From contig JAPPFQ010000091.1 of NCBI GenBank assembly GCA_028875135.1, positions 1 to 37,724 of the forward strand: a DNA stretch of 37,724 nucleotides. The letters are read 5' to 3'. A program made the translations under genes and the position numbers. This document shows positions 15,670 through 24,073 of the stretch, piece after piece. Origin of the DNA: Acidobacteriota bacterium (GTDB lineage: Bacteria; Acidobacteriota; Terriglobia; Versatilivoradales; Versatilivoraceae). Position 1 is the first letter of the stretch. Each line of letters begins with the position of its first letter. The notes under the pieces were generated by a model. It did not search any database. It had not been told where the DNA came from and worked only from the letters and a program-made list of their open reading frames with translations.

Positions 15670-17451
15670 GTGTCTATCCACGGTCTGACTGAAAAGACTG
15701 AAGCAAGAGACGAGCTTCGTTCCCTTAGGCCGGTCGTCATGGGGACCGAACACATGGTCGTAGCCGGGCACTATCTGGCGGCACAGGCCGGCATGCAGAT
15801 CCTGGAGGAGGGAGGCAATGCGGTTGACGCCGGTGTGGCAGCAGGTCTCGCTCTCGGTGTCGTGCAGAGTGACCTGGTAAGCGTCGCCGGCGTCGCCCCC
15901 ATTGTTCTGTTCTTGGCTGACCAGCAGGAGGTGGTGACCATCAGCGGTCTGGGCGTTTGGCCCCAGGCAGCCAGCGTGGATCTGTTCCGGAGGGAGCACG
16001 GAGGAAGAATCCCGGAGGGACTGTTGCGAACGGTCGTGCCAGCCGCCCCAGACGCTTGGATTACGGCGCTGGAGAGGTTTGGGCGCATGAGTTTTGGCCA
16101 GGTGGCCGGGCCAGCCATCCGGTTTGCTTCCCATGGTTTCCCCATGCACTCGTTCATGAGCGCCCGGATTAGCGAGGCGGAGGAGGACTACCGTCGTTGG
16201 GAGAGCAGCGCCCAGGTCTTTCTCCCTGGCGGTCGTCCCCCCACACCCGGAGAGATCTTTTTCCAACACGATTTAGGAGCCGTTCTCCAGTACATGGTTG
16301 AGGAGGAGCGGAGCGCATCGCGCCGTGGACGTCTGGCAGGATTGCAATCGGCACGAAATGCATTCTACAGAGGGGACATTGCAGTAAGAATTGTCCAATA
16401 CCACCATGAGAATGGTGGACTCCTCTCCGCTCAGGACCTGTCCAACTTTCGCGTGAGAATCGAGCCACCCGAGAAAATCACCTTCCAGGACACTGAGATC
16501 TATGCTTGTGGACCATGGTCTCAGGGTCCGACTCTGCTCCAGACCCTCAAGCTGCTGGAGGCCTATGACCTGAAATCCTTGGGGCACAACTCGGCGCCGT
16601 ATGTGCACATTTTGACGGAGGCCCTCAAATTGGCATTCGCTGACCGCGAACACTTCTACGGTGACCCCCTCCATGTCAAAGTGCCTATGGCCGAACTCCT
16701 TTCCGAGCGGAACGCCAACCAACGGATAGGGCTCATCCGCTCACACCAGGCGTGGGTAGAGATGCCTCCGCCCAGCCGGTTGGGCACAGCCGGTGAGTCG
16801 CCAGCCGATTCGTCGCGGGGACCGGCGAACTCTTCCGGCGAAGCTGGAAATCCAAAGCGGCCTGGCTGGGACACGAGCTACGTCTGCGTCGTTGATCGAG
16901 ACGGAAACGCCTTTTCGGCCACTCCAAGCGATGTGTCCTACGACACACCGATCATTCCGGGAACCGGCCTGGCGGTCTCTTCGCGTGGCTCGCAGTCGCG
17001 TCTGGATCCGAGTCATCCGGCTTGTCTCGCTCCCGGGAAAAGACCGCGCCTGACGCCCAACCCCGCCCTGGCGTTGCGGAACGGGGGCGTTTTCATGCCG
17101 TTCGGTACTCCGGGCGGGGATGTGCAGCCACAGGCCATGCTTCAGGTCCTCCTCAATGTTCTCATCTTCGGTATGAACCCCCAGGAGGCGGTCGAAGCGC
17201 CCCGTTTTGCTTCCTACAGTTTTCCCAGCTCTTTCGCACCACATTCCTGTTTTCCAGGGCTGCTGAAAATGGAATCGCGAGTACGTCGGGAGACGGGCGT
17301 AGAGCTCGAGGAGCTGGGTCACCGGGTCAGTTGGTGGCCGGACTGGAGCTGGCGGGCCGGCGGAGTTTGCACGATCATGGCCGATCAGGCCAGGGGCGTT
17401 CTGCAGGGTGGAGCCGACCCGAGACGCCCGGGATACGCCGTGGGCTGGTAG
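15670..17451 (+). CDS. divergent gamma-glutamyltransferase family protein
   Basis: A 593-residue protein from GTG 15670, selected because GGAGGAGG lies five to six bases before it; an in-frame TTG at 15610 would add 20 residues. Family marks are LEEGGNAVDAGVAAGLALG, FYRGDIAVRIV, HENGGLLSAQDLSNFRV, SQGPTLLQTLKLLE and LGHNSAPYVHILTEALKLAFADREHFYGDP. The processing motif is altered from the usual Thr-Thr-His-Phe to DTSYVCVVDRDGNAFSATPSD, with Thr402 as presumed nucleophile. A Ser/Gly/Pro-rich linker of about 30 residues lies just before it. FGTPGGDVQPQAMLQ matches the glycine loop. No signal peptide is seen. It differs from the member at 7059-8795 and may act on another amide. It starts divergently from the Tat-BNR gene, with a palindrome between them. 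Confidence 0.87.
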   Translation: MSIHGLTEKTEARDELRSLRPVVMGTEHMVVAGHYLAAQAGMQILEEGGNAVDAGVAAGLALGVVQSDLVSVAGVAPIVLFLADQQEVVTISGLGVWPQAASVDLFRREHGGRIPEGLLRTVVPAAPDAWITALERFGRMSFGQVAGPAIRFASHGFPMHSFMSARISEAEEDYRRWESSAQVFLPGGRPPTPGEIFFQHDLGAVLQYMVEEERSASRRGRLAGLQSARNAFYRGDIAVRIVQYHHENGGLLSAQDLSNFRVRIEPPEKITFQDTEIYACGPWSQGPTLLQTLKLLEAYDLKSLGHNSAPYVHILTEALKLAFADREHFYGDPLHVKVPMAELLSERNANQRIGLIRSHQAWVEMPPPSRLGTAGESPADSSRGPANSSGEAGNPKRPGWDTSYVCVVDRDGNAFSATPSDVSYDTPIIPGTGLAVSSRGSQSRLDPSHPACLAPGKRPRLTPNPALALRNGGVFMPFGTPGGDVQPQAMLQVLLNVLIFGMNPQEAVEAPRFASYSFPSSFAPHSCFPGLLKMESRVRRETGVELEELGHRVSWWPDWSWRAGGVCTIMADQARGVLQGGADPRRPGYAVGW

Positions 17452-17468
17452 TGATTACAGGTATGACA

Positions 17469-18485
17469 TCAGCGCGGTCCTTGATTCAGCCGGCTCAAGT
17501 CAATCGGATTGGACCAGGCATAGCCATCCTCCCCGTCCCATAACTCGACCCGCACATAGTGGCCGACCGTCTTTTCCTTCTTAAAATAGCCGCGCTGGAT
17601 GAATCTCCGGTTCATGGCCGAAACGCCGTCAGGACTGGCCAGCCCAAACAATGGCGCCCGGGCCTGCGCCAGTTTCTCGCCCGGCGCTGCCACTCGGCGC
17701 ACGCCGAGGTAGGGAACAGAAGCGAACCAAATCCACCGTACGGGTGAAGTCTCAACCTGGATCTCCCCGTCTACAACGGCAATGTCCTTGATCCGTGGCC
17801 CCGTCGTCGAATAGAACTGCCCCCGGCGCATGGCGGCAAGAATAGCCGGTGCAGTGCACGACTCGGCGCGGACCATCACCCAAGCTTCGTACTGGTCGCG
17901 AAATGGCTGCTTTCCGAGTGGCGCGAAAGTCAACTCCGGCTTCCGGCCACTGTGCCGATCATCACTGGCCACACCCCAGAGCATGTGGCCGTTGGCGAGC
18001 AGTTCGTCCCATTGCGCGGTCGAGAGACCGCGGCGCCCGGTCCAGTAGTTGGGAGCGTTGAAGATCTCGATTCCGACCAATCCGTTGAGTCGTGATATGG
18101 CGGTGGCATTGGCGCCGCTAAGGGACGGATGCGAGAGAAACGGAAGTCCCCCCTGTGCCAAAACGTCACCAATAACCCGCTGTGGGGCGACCTTGTGATT
18201 CTTGACCCGTTCTATGCCAAGGGCCAGCACCTCCGCCGGGAAGGTTTCCTCCCAGTCCACGCGAATCTCGGCGCCGGGCATGACCAGAATCCCGGGTGAG
18301 CGGCTCTTGCTCACATCCGTTACCACGTTGTGGTCAGTGACGAACAGAAAATCGTAGCCATTGCGGTCATAGCAGGCAGCCAATTCGGCAACGCTGAACT
18401 GACCATCGGAATTCGTCGTGTGGCTGTGAACATTACCCCTGTACCACTGGCCCGAGCCGGCGAATGGGTTACCTGGAACCATCAC
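17469..18485 (-). CDS. PHP-domain metal-dependent phosphoesterase-like protein, second copy
   Basis: A 338-residue paralogue of the protein encoded at 2945-3943. Metal motifs are HSHTTNSDG, TDHN, a Glu in PGAEI, SHPSL and SDDRH. The start is either GTG 18485 or the adjacent ATG at 18482; AAGGAA lies five to eight bases upstream and fits both. No export signal is visible. It begins 39 bases after the Tat-BNR gene at 18525-19949, repeating the BNR-then-PHP order at the left of the window, although the BNR partner is from another subfamily. This suggests the PHP protein serves the same pathway as whatever the BNR proteins handle. Substrate unknown. Confidence 0.86.
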   Translation of the reverse strand: MMVPGNPFAGSGQWYRGNVHSHTTNSDGQFSVAELAACYDRNGYDFLFVTDHNVVTDVSKSRSPGILVMPGAEIRVDWEETFPAEVLALGIERVKNHKVAPQRVIGDVLAQGGLPFLSHPSLSGANATAISRLNGLVGIEIFNAPNYWTGRRGLSTAQWDELLANGHMLWGVASDDRHSGRKPELTFAPLGKQPFRDQYEAWVMVRAESCTAPAILAAMRRGQFYSTTGPRIKDIAVVDGEIQVETSPVRWIWFASVPYLGVRRVAAPGEKLAQARAPLFGLASPDGVSAMNRRFIQRGYFKKEKTVGHYVRVELWDGEDGYAWSNPIDLSRLNQGPR

Positions 18486-18524
18486 TTACGTTCCTTGATC
18501 AATTGGCGCCGTTTCCGTCCACGG

Positions 18525-19949
18525 TCAAGCCCGACCTCTTATCGGCAAGAGTTCTACGCCTTCTCCCTCCTCCGGCGTCTTAATGCGAAACCGGACAGAC
18601 GTCACTTCGGCTCCATGGGGACCGAATCTGTTCTTGAAGCCTTCGCGCTGACCCACCATGAAGATGGAGCCGTCTTCCAGAACACAGGCGCTGGGGTAGT
18701 AGGACTTGGGATCACACGTGTAGCCACGTCCTGGCGCCGGTTTCACCCAGGTTTTCCCGCTGTCACGGCTGTAGATCACCTCCCCGTTGTTCGCCACCAG
18801 ATGGGTACCGCCGCCGACTTTGTGGCGGCCTCCGAATACGACCACGGAGACTCCGTCCGGCGTCACCACCACGGCCCCTTTTCTGTACAGCTTGGGCCCG
18901 TGATACTCAATTCCGAAGTTGGGGTCCTCGATGATCGAGTCGGTCAGGAGCAGACGCGGCGGGGACCAGGTCCGCCCGTCGTCGTACGACTGATACCAGG
19001 CCGAGGTCGGTCTGCAAGGGAAGCCCAGGCTGCCGTCCGGCAAGTAGGCGGCCGTGCCCTCGTTCGCATCGAAGTCATTGCTGCCGATCACCGACACGGT
19101 CGACCACGTGCGGCCCTTGTCCTCAGAGCGCATGAGGAGCATGAGCCAGCGAGGGAATTCGCTAGGCCAGCCCTCGCCCCCGGGAATGGGTGAGCCGGCG
19201 GCCAATATCATCAGAGCTCCGTCTTTGGCCTCGAACATGCTGTGGGGAGCGTCCATGAACAACGGTCCCACGAAGCGGGTCACCTCCGTCCACGTGTCGC
19301 CGTTATCATCGCTTCGAAAAATAAGCGTTTCCGACTGCCTGTTGGCCGCAATCCGGGCAAATTCAAGGGGTGTCGCGGGCATCCGTCTCCAGTATCCCCA
19401 ATGGGCTTCCATCCGGGCGCCTGCAAACATCGTTCCGTTTCTCAATTGCACCACGTGATTCATCACATACGCGCCACGCACTACGGGAAAGGAACGGGGC
19501 CGGCTCCAGGTTTTTCCGCCGTCCCGGCTGCGGATCCACATCATTCTTCCGCCGTCGGGCGCATCCCAGTCCAAGAGCCAGGACTGGTCCGGCCGTTTCC
19601 AGCGCTCCATCGCCTCAGGAGGAATGTCCCAGGGGGTGGGCCAGGAAGCGTGCCAATAACCGGCTGAGAAGGTCACGAACAGGTCGCCGTTCTGCAGCCG
19701 GCACACCGTCGGCCACCCACAGTAGCCGCCAAACCCGCGGAAGGGCTCCGGCGGATTGACGTCGGGGGAGACGAGGATCTTTCTATACTTCTCGAAATCC
19801 ACTCGAGGCCCATCACCCGTAATCAGAGCCTCGACCGGTGGAATGGAAGCCGCGGCTGACTTCGTTTTACCTGGTCTGACGAGCGTCGTGGTTGCCAAAG
19901 CGGTTGCTGAAGTGGACAGAACTTTCCGGCGGGTCCATTGGACAGCCAT
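18525..19949 (-). CDS. Tat-exported BNR/Asp-box (sialidase-fold) protein, second copy
   Basis: A 474-residue protein starting at ATG 19949, with a strong AGGAGG-containing region upstream and a twin-arginine-type leader (WTRRKVLSTSATALATTTLV). It is collinear with the protein of 14054-15478: most of the length is shared, including VEALITGDGPRVDFEKYR, GGYCGWPTVCRLQNGDLF and FKNRFGPHGAEVTSVRFRIK. Differences are scattered substitutions, not gaps, which points to an old duplication kept under selection. Asp-boxes are SRDGGKTW, SDDNGDTW, SEDKGRTW, SYDDGRTW and SRDSGKTW. It leads a probable operon with the PHP gene 39 bases downstream. The shared 15-base palindrome is 75 bases before its start. 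Confidence 0.87.
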   Translation of the reverse strand: MAVQWTRRKVLSTSATALATTTLVRPGKTKSAAASIPPVEALITGDGPRVDFEKYRKILVSPDVNPPEPFRGFGGYCGWPTVCRLQNGDLFVTFSAGYWHASWPTPWDIPPEAMERWKRPDQSWLLDWDAPDGGRMMWIRSRDGGKTWSRPRSFPVVRGAYVMNHVVQLRNGTMFAGARMEAHWGYWRRMPATPLEFARIAANRQSETLIFRSDDNGDTWTEVTRFVGPLFMDAPHSMFEAKDGALMILAAGSPIPGGEGWPSEFPRWLMLLMRSEDKGRTWSTVSVIGSNDFDANEGTAAYLPDGSLGFPCRPTSAWYQSYDDGRTWSPPRLLLTDSIIEDPNFGIEYHGPKLYRKGAVVVTPDGVSVVVFGGRHKVGGGTHLVANNGEVIYSRDSGKTWVKPAPGRGYTCDPKSYYPSACVLEDGSIFMVGQREGFKNRFGPHGAEVTSVRFRIKTPEEGEGVELLPIRGRA

Positions 19950-20023
19950 CTCCTTGCCTCCTCGCTGCGCCGAATTGCAATATGAAGACCTCGGCACCAG
20001 AACTTCTCAGAATCGATTATAAT

Positions 20024-20038
20024 TTTATAACATATAAA
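20024..20038. promoter_or_regulatory. palindromic operator/promoter candidate, second copy
   Basis: The 15-mer TTTATAACATATAAA is identical to that at 15554-15568, at nearly the same distance (75 bases) from the start of the paralogous Tat-BNR gene. On the transcribed strand it is followed by TTATAAT-like sequence that could serve as a -10 box. The FCD-family GntR protein at 23016-23666 is the nearest candidate to bind it; this is inference. Confidence 0.5.
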
Positions 20039-20097
20039 ACATCGAATCTTCCGGGCCACTTTGGCAGGATGAATCTGGGTTCCTCCCGAACCGCTGA

Positions 20098-20279
20098 ATC
20101 AACGGCCTCTTCTTTGCAGCCTGGCCGACGGGAAGTTCGGGAATGCCGGTGGAACCGGCGGAAGAATTTTCGGTCAAGTCTTGACCAGCAGAGAGACCGC
20201 ATTGGGTAATTTTGACAACGATGGCGATCAGGACATCGAGGAGGAGTTAGGCGCTGACCACGACCGGGAGACAACCTGA
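20098..20279 (+). pseudogene. CRTAC1-type (FG-GAP, ASPIC/UnbV) gene relic
   Basis: One plus-strand frame, open to TGA 20277-20279 but with no start, reads QRPLLCSLADGKF, then GGRIFGQVLTSRETALGNFD, then NDGDQDIEEEL. It aligns piece by piece with the intact CRTAC1 protein at 29117-30832 (QPKLLFENSQGRF, GKALVLPQVSRGTCFGDYD, NDGDLDVLV), including the calcium-binding Asp-x-Asp-Asn-Asp-Gly-Asp loop. Everything before and after is missing. It runs straight into the TPR gene that follows, in a different frame. CRTAC1 and TPR genes are often neighbours, so this is probably the remains of such a pair whose CRTAC1 half was deleted. It fills most of the 304-base space between the Tat-BNR and TPR genes. 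Confidence 0.65.
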
Positions 20280-21750
20280 AATCCTGCTTCTATGGCTGGC
20301 ATTACTGGGAATTGAGTTCTTTTCAGCCAGCCTTGCCCATCAGGCATCGGTGTCATCCCTTCACCAGGAAGCCTACGAGGCCCAGCGGAAGGGAGATTTC
20401 CAGACCGCACTTCAGAAATACCAACAGCTCGTTCAGCTGCGACCGGAGTTGGCAGAGTTGCAGGCCAATCTGGGCCTGATCTATTTTCACCTGGGACAAC
20501 GGAAAGAAGCGGAAACCGCCTTCCGGAAGGCCATTTCGCTCAAGCCCGAACTGCCGGGCGTGGATCTCTACTTGGGAACCATTGCTTTTGAGCAAAGGCG
20601 TTATCGGGAGGCCACGACTCACCTGAAGAAGGCGGAGAAAGCCGAGCCTACTCACCCACAGGTTCTTCTGTTGCTGGGTTACCTGTATTTTGCTGAATCG
20701 AAGCATGGCATTGCCGCGCGTTACTTCGAAAGACTCTCCGAGGCTGAGAACCGACCCGATCTCCACTACTATCTGAGCCGGTGTTATTCTCGCTTGGCGG
20801 CCAACTTTCACTCGCGGTTGCAAGCGGAATTCCCCAGTTCCTTTTACGCACACCTGGCCCGGGCTCATTTCCACCTGACACAAGCGGACTGGGAGAAAGG
20901 TCGGGAGGAGTATGAAGCGGCGCTGAAGCAACGCCCCGACAACCGGCAACTTAGGGTCAGATTGCAGTGGCTCACCGACCGGACGGGTGCCGCCCCAACC
21001 TGGTTTTCCAACGATCCTGATTTTGAGCTCATCGATGGCGTTACCCGCTATCTGCAGTCCCTTCCCGAGCCAAGTAAAATCGACCAGGAACTGCGTTTTT
21101 ACCAGGAGAGGATACGAACATTGGGCGAGGATGCGCCCCATTCGGATGAGCAGGTCTATCTACTGGCGGAAGCCTACCAGATCCTGGCGCTTCTGACCTC
21201 TCACAAGCTGGAATCCGGACCGCATTCTTTTCAGGCCCATTTGCTTCGGGCGCAGCTGAACCAGGAGCTGGGCGAGGCAGAAGAGGCCATTCGAGAATAC
21301 CGCAAGGCGCTCAAGCTGAAGCCTAACCTGGGAACCATCCACCTTTCGATGGGGAATCTCTACTGGGAGCTTCGACGCTACGACGAAGCGCTGGCAGCGT
21401 TGCGAGAAGGCATCGACAAGGACTCGGCTACACCACTCTCCCTCTATCAGATCGGGGATATCCTGTTGCTCAGAGGCCAGTTGGAGCAGGCGGAGGAGTA
21501 TCTGTCCCGAGCGCTGGTTCTGGATCCGGAGATGATAGAGGCCCTATTGGCCATGGCACGCGTCTATAGCTTGAAACGTGACTACAAGGAGTCCCTGAAG
21601 TATCTGAAGGCAGCCGCGGAGCGGCGCCCGAATGACCCTCAGTTGCACTATCGGTTGTCGGAAACCTATCGAAATCTGGGCCGCCCTGAGGACGCCCAGA
21701 GGGAATTGAACATTTTCCGAGAGCTGTACGCCGCACAGGAAAAGCCATGA
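20254..21750 (+). CDS. exported TPR-repeat protein
   Basis: A tetratricopeptide-repeat protein of 466 residues if begun at GTG 20350. That start cuts off an in-frame signal peptide (ILLLWLALLGIEFFSASLA, then HQA). The only suitable codon upstream is CTG 20254, which has GAGGAGGAG seven bases before it; I therefore favour a CTG start giving about 498 residues. Repeats of 34 residues are clear, with Gly8/Ala20-like pairs: LGLIYFHLGQRKEAETAFRK, LGTIAFEQRRYREATTHLKK, MGNLYWELRRYDEALAALRE and YRLSETYRNLGRPEDAQREL. TPR proteins act as scaffolds, often for complexes at the envelope. The gene follows a CRTAC1 relic. A paralogue of similar layout lies at 26619-28001. Confidence 0.82.
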   Translation: MTTTGRQPEILLLWLALLGIEFFSASLAHQASVSSLHQEAYEAQRKGDFQTALQKYQQLVQLRPELAELQANLGLIYFHLGQRKEAETAFRKAISLKPELPGVDLYLGTIAFEQRRYREATTHLKKAEKAEPTHPQVLLLLGYLYFAESKHGIAARYFERLSEAENRPDLHYYLSRCYSRLAANFHSRLQAEFPSSFYAHLARAHFHLTQADWEKGREEYEAALKQRPDNRQLRVRLQWLTDRTGAAPTWFSNDPDFELIDGVTRYLQSLPEPSKIDQELRFYQERIRTLGEDAPHSDEQVYLLAEAYQILALLTSHKLESGPHSFQAHLLRAQLNQELGEAEEAIREYRKALKLKPNLGTIHLSMGNLYWELRRYDEALAALREGIDKDSATPLSLYQIGDILLLRGQLEQAEEYLSRALVLDPEMIEALLAMARVYSLKRDYKESLKYLKAAAERRPNDPQLHYRLSETYRNLGRPEDAQRELNIFRELYAAQEKP

Positions 21751-21894
21751 TTTCCCTCCCCCGGAAAAGTCGGCTGTGAAATCGTCGACAGAGAGTTGAT
21801 GCCCAGGCAACAAAAGAGCCGATAGGCTTCGATTCCGTTGAAATCGGGCTGGCCATAACTTGGGCCAAAACCGATCGCTCAATTGTAGACTTCC

Positions 21895-22884
21895 ATGATG
21901 AGATCCTCTCTCACCTTGCTCGTCAACGCACCCCTGGAGGAAGACCAGAGGAAGCGCATTCGAGACCTGGGAGTGCGCTTGTTGGATGGGCTTTCGGAGG
22001 AGAGTCTGAGGGTAGCTGAGGTCATTTATACGACGCGCATCCCCTTTGAGCCTCGCCAAGTGCCTCGGCTCCGTTGGATTCAACTCAATACGGTGGCCGT
22101 CGACCACATCTTGACCGGCGCTATGGCAACAACGGGTATTCGGATAGCCAACGTTCGGGGTGCCTACAGCGTAGCCGTGGCAGAGTTGGCGGTGGGAGCG
22201 ATCGTGGCGCTGAGTCGCCGTTTCCAGAGTGCTCATTCTCTACAGCTTCAGAATCGCTGGCCCGATGACTTCACCCCGCTCAAAGGCGAGAATTGTTACG
22301 GCAAGACATTGTCTATTCTCGGATACGGCAGCATCGGGCGTCATCTGGCTCGAATCGTCACGGGCATGGGGATGCGGGTGCTCGCCTGCAAGCGTTGCCC
22401 TGAGCGGAAAAAGGACAAAGGATTCTATCTGCCCAATACAGGGGATCCCGAAGGGCTCTTTCCAGAGGAATGGTATGGTCTCAGCAATATTGGGGAGATG
22501 TTGTCTATCAGCGATATCCTCGTAATCTGCCTTCCGTTGACCCCGGAAACCAAGGGTGTCATCGGACCGTCGGAACTGGCCAAGCTACCCCGCAACGCCT
22601 ATCTGATTAACGTCGGTCGGGGTGAGGTGGTCGCGGAAGAACCCTTGTTGGACGTGTTGAGAACGCGCCGCATAGCCGGAGCGGCACTTGACGTCTTTCC
22701 TAAAGAGCCCCTGCCTACCGGTAGCCCCTTCTGGGGGCTGCCCAATACGATTATCCTACCCCATATCGGCTCGTTCACTCGCGAGCAGGGTCACTTGGCT
22801 GGCGAAGTCCTGATCGAGAATTTGACCAGGGATCTTTCCGTATCGCCGCTGCTAAACCTGATTGATCCCCAACGGGGATACTAG
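21895..22884 (+). CDS. D-2-hydroxyacid dehydrogenase (NAD-dependent)
   Basis: A 329-residue member of the D-isomer-specific 2-hydroxyacid dehydrogenases, which reduce 2-keto acids to D-hydroxy acids or the reverse with NAD(P)H. The Rossmann loop is ILGYGSIGRHLA (residues 141-152). The catalytic set is Arg242 in NVGRGEVV, Glu271 in DVFPKEPLP and His290 in LPHIGSF. Two adjacent ATG codons (21895 and 21898) are possible starts; no strong ribosome site decides. Length is normal. No signal peptide, so cytoplasmic. Followed, convergently, by the GntR regulator. It could dispose of a keto or hydroxy acid from sugar-acid breakdown, in line with the aldolases and dehydratase nearby; the exact substrate is not visible. 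Confidence 0.9.
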   Translation: MMRSSLTLLVNAPLEEDQRKRIRDLGVRLLDGLSEESLRVAEVIYTTRIPFEPRQVPRLRWIQLNTVAVDHILTGAMATTGIRIANVRGAYSVAVAELAVGAIVALSRRFQSAHSLQLQNRWPDDFTPLKGENCYGKTLSILGYGSIGRHLARIVTGMGMRVLACKRCPERKKDKGFYLPNTGDPEGLFPEEWYGLSNIGEMLSISDILVICLPLTPETKGVIGPSELAKLPRNAYLINVGRGEVVAEEPLLDVLRTRRIAGAALDVFPKEPLPTGSPFWGLPNTIILPHIGSFTREQGHLAGEVLIENLTRDLSVSPLLNLIDPQRGY

Positions 22885-23015
22885 GATCGGAGTCTCTGAC
22901 GTGGGGTAATCCGGTGGCGGATCCAAACTCCTGATTCAATCCGTTTGCGGTTTCTTGTATTGAGTTCTCCGTCGCTGGCGCACACGGCTGTGTTTCTCGA
23001 TCTCCAGCAACAGGC

Positions 23016-23666
23016 TCAGGAATCCGATAGATCCATATTACTCAGGCTCCTCTCCAAGGACTTTTGGACGTTAAACCGGATCGCCTCTGGAAGGCCTCTC
23101 TTGTTCTCCCGGTTGCAGGCCTCCAGAATGTCCCTGTGTTCCCCGAGTTCTTCTTTAACTCGTTGGGCGTCGTGAGTCTGTATCGTGCGATAGCGAGTGC
23201 TACGGTCCCACAGTTCATTAAGCAGTTCCAATAGTAGCGGTCGCCGACAGGCTTGGTAGACCGTAAAGTGAAACTTACGGTTGAGGTTGAAGAGCGAGCG
23301 AAAATCATTCCGTTCGGTTGCAGACTTCATCCGGGCAAACAGGGTCTCCATCGTCTTGACATCTCTCTGAGTCAGTCGTTTCGATGCCAATTGTGCGGCC
23401 AGCTCCTCCAACTCGATGCGAATTAGATATACATCCTCGATTTCCCGAAGAGACAATTCGTTCACATAGGCGCCACGATGCGGAATGATACTGATGAATC
23501 CCTCCGACTGCAATTGCTTAAACGCTTCACGCAAAGGGATGATACTGATTCCCAATTCCTCGGTGAGCTGCTTCTGGTTAATACGCTCACCCGGCCTGAA
23601 CTTTCCGGAAAGTATTGCCTGACGAATCTCGTTGAAAGCAATCTCGCTGACCGTCGTGTAACCCAT
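23016..23666 (-). CDS. GntR-family transcriptional regulator, FCD subfamily
   Basis: A 216-residue DNA-binding regulator. The N-terminal winged helix is typical: IRQAILSGKFRPGERI, then LTEELGISIIPLREAFKQLQ and EGFISIIPHRGAYV. The C-terminal half is an all-helical FCD domain with likely metal/ligand His residues in NRKFHFTVYQA and GEHRDILEAC. FCD members usually sense organic or sugar acids and repress catabolic genes until the ligand binds. AAGGTG lies about six bases before the ATG. It stands between the hydroxyacid dehydrogenase and the C45 hydrolase, and is the only regulator in the window, so it is the obvious candidate controller of the island. The repeated TTTATAACATATAAA sites are possible targets, though unproven. 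Confidence 0.9.
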   Translation of the reverse strand: MGYTTVSEIAFNEIRQAILSGKFRPGERINQKQLTEELGISIIPLREAFKQLQSEGFISIIPHRGAYVNELSLREIEDVYLIRIELEELAAQLASKRLTQRDVKTMETLFARMKSATERNDFRSLFNLNRKFHFTVYQACRRPLLLELLNELWDRSTRYRTIQTHDAQRVKEELGEHRDILEACNRENKRGLPEAIRFNVQKSLERSLSNMDLSDS

Positions 23667-24073
23667 CTATTCACCTTTTTAAATAAAAGCCAAAAAATAT
23701 CTGCACAACACCAGGTTCTTCCTTCAGCCAAGACATGATACCAGCCCGTTCACCACCGTGTCGTCCGCGCCCACTGCGAGGTACGTCTCCTCCAGTGCCC
23801 CCCTCGCAGCCGCAGTTCCTGCGCCCGACTCTCTTCCAAGTCCCGATACTTGTCCCGGAACAGCCGTAATACCGTCATCTCCCGCTCCACGGCTCACGAA
23901 GGACCTGGCTGCATCCCCGCTTCCTCTCTGTCGGGGGAACTACTGATCCTGCCCGGCCCCTTCCGGGATCGGACAGATCACGTGCCCAAAGACCGGACAC
24001 TTCACGCACCAACGACACACCGGCAGGCGACCACTTTGACATACTCGCCGGGTCTTTCTAGACTCTCTCCTCA
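23667..24073. other. intergenic stretch without a supported gene
   Basis: About 400 bases between the divergent GntR and C45 hydrolase genes. The part next to GntR (23670-23700) is AT-rich and probably holds its promoter. The rest is C-rich on the plus strand; the short frames in it lack ribosome sites and recognisable motifs. The base composition differs from the neighbouring genes and could mark decayed mobile DNA, but no transposase motif or terminal repeat pair was found. Confidence 0.5.

Noticed and set aside
23758..24060. Possible decayed insertion element in the GntR-C45 gap
   Set aside because: C-rich and odd in composition, but no transposase motif or matching terminal repeats could be found.
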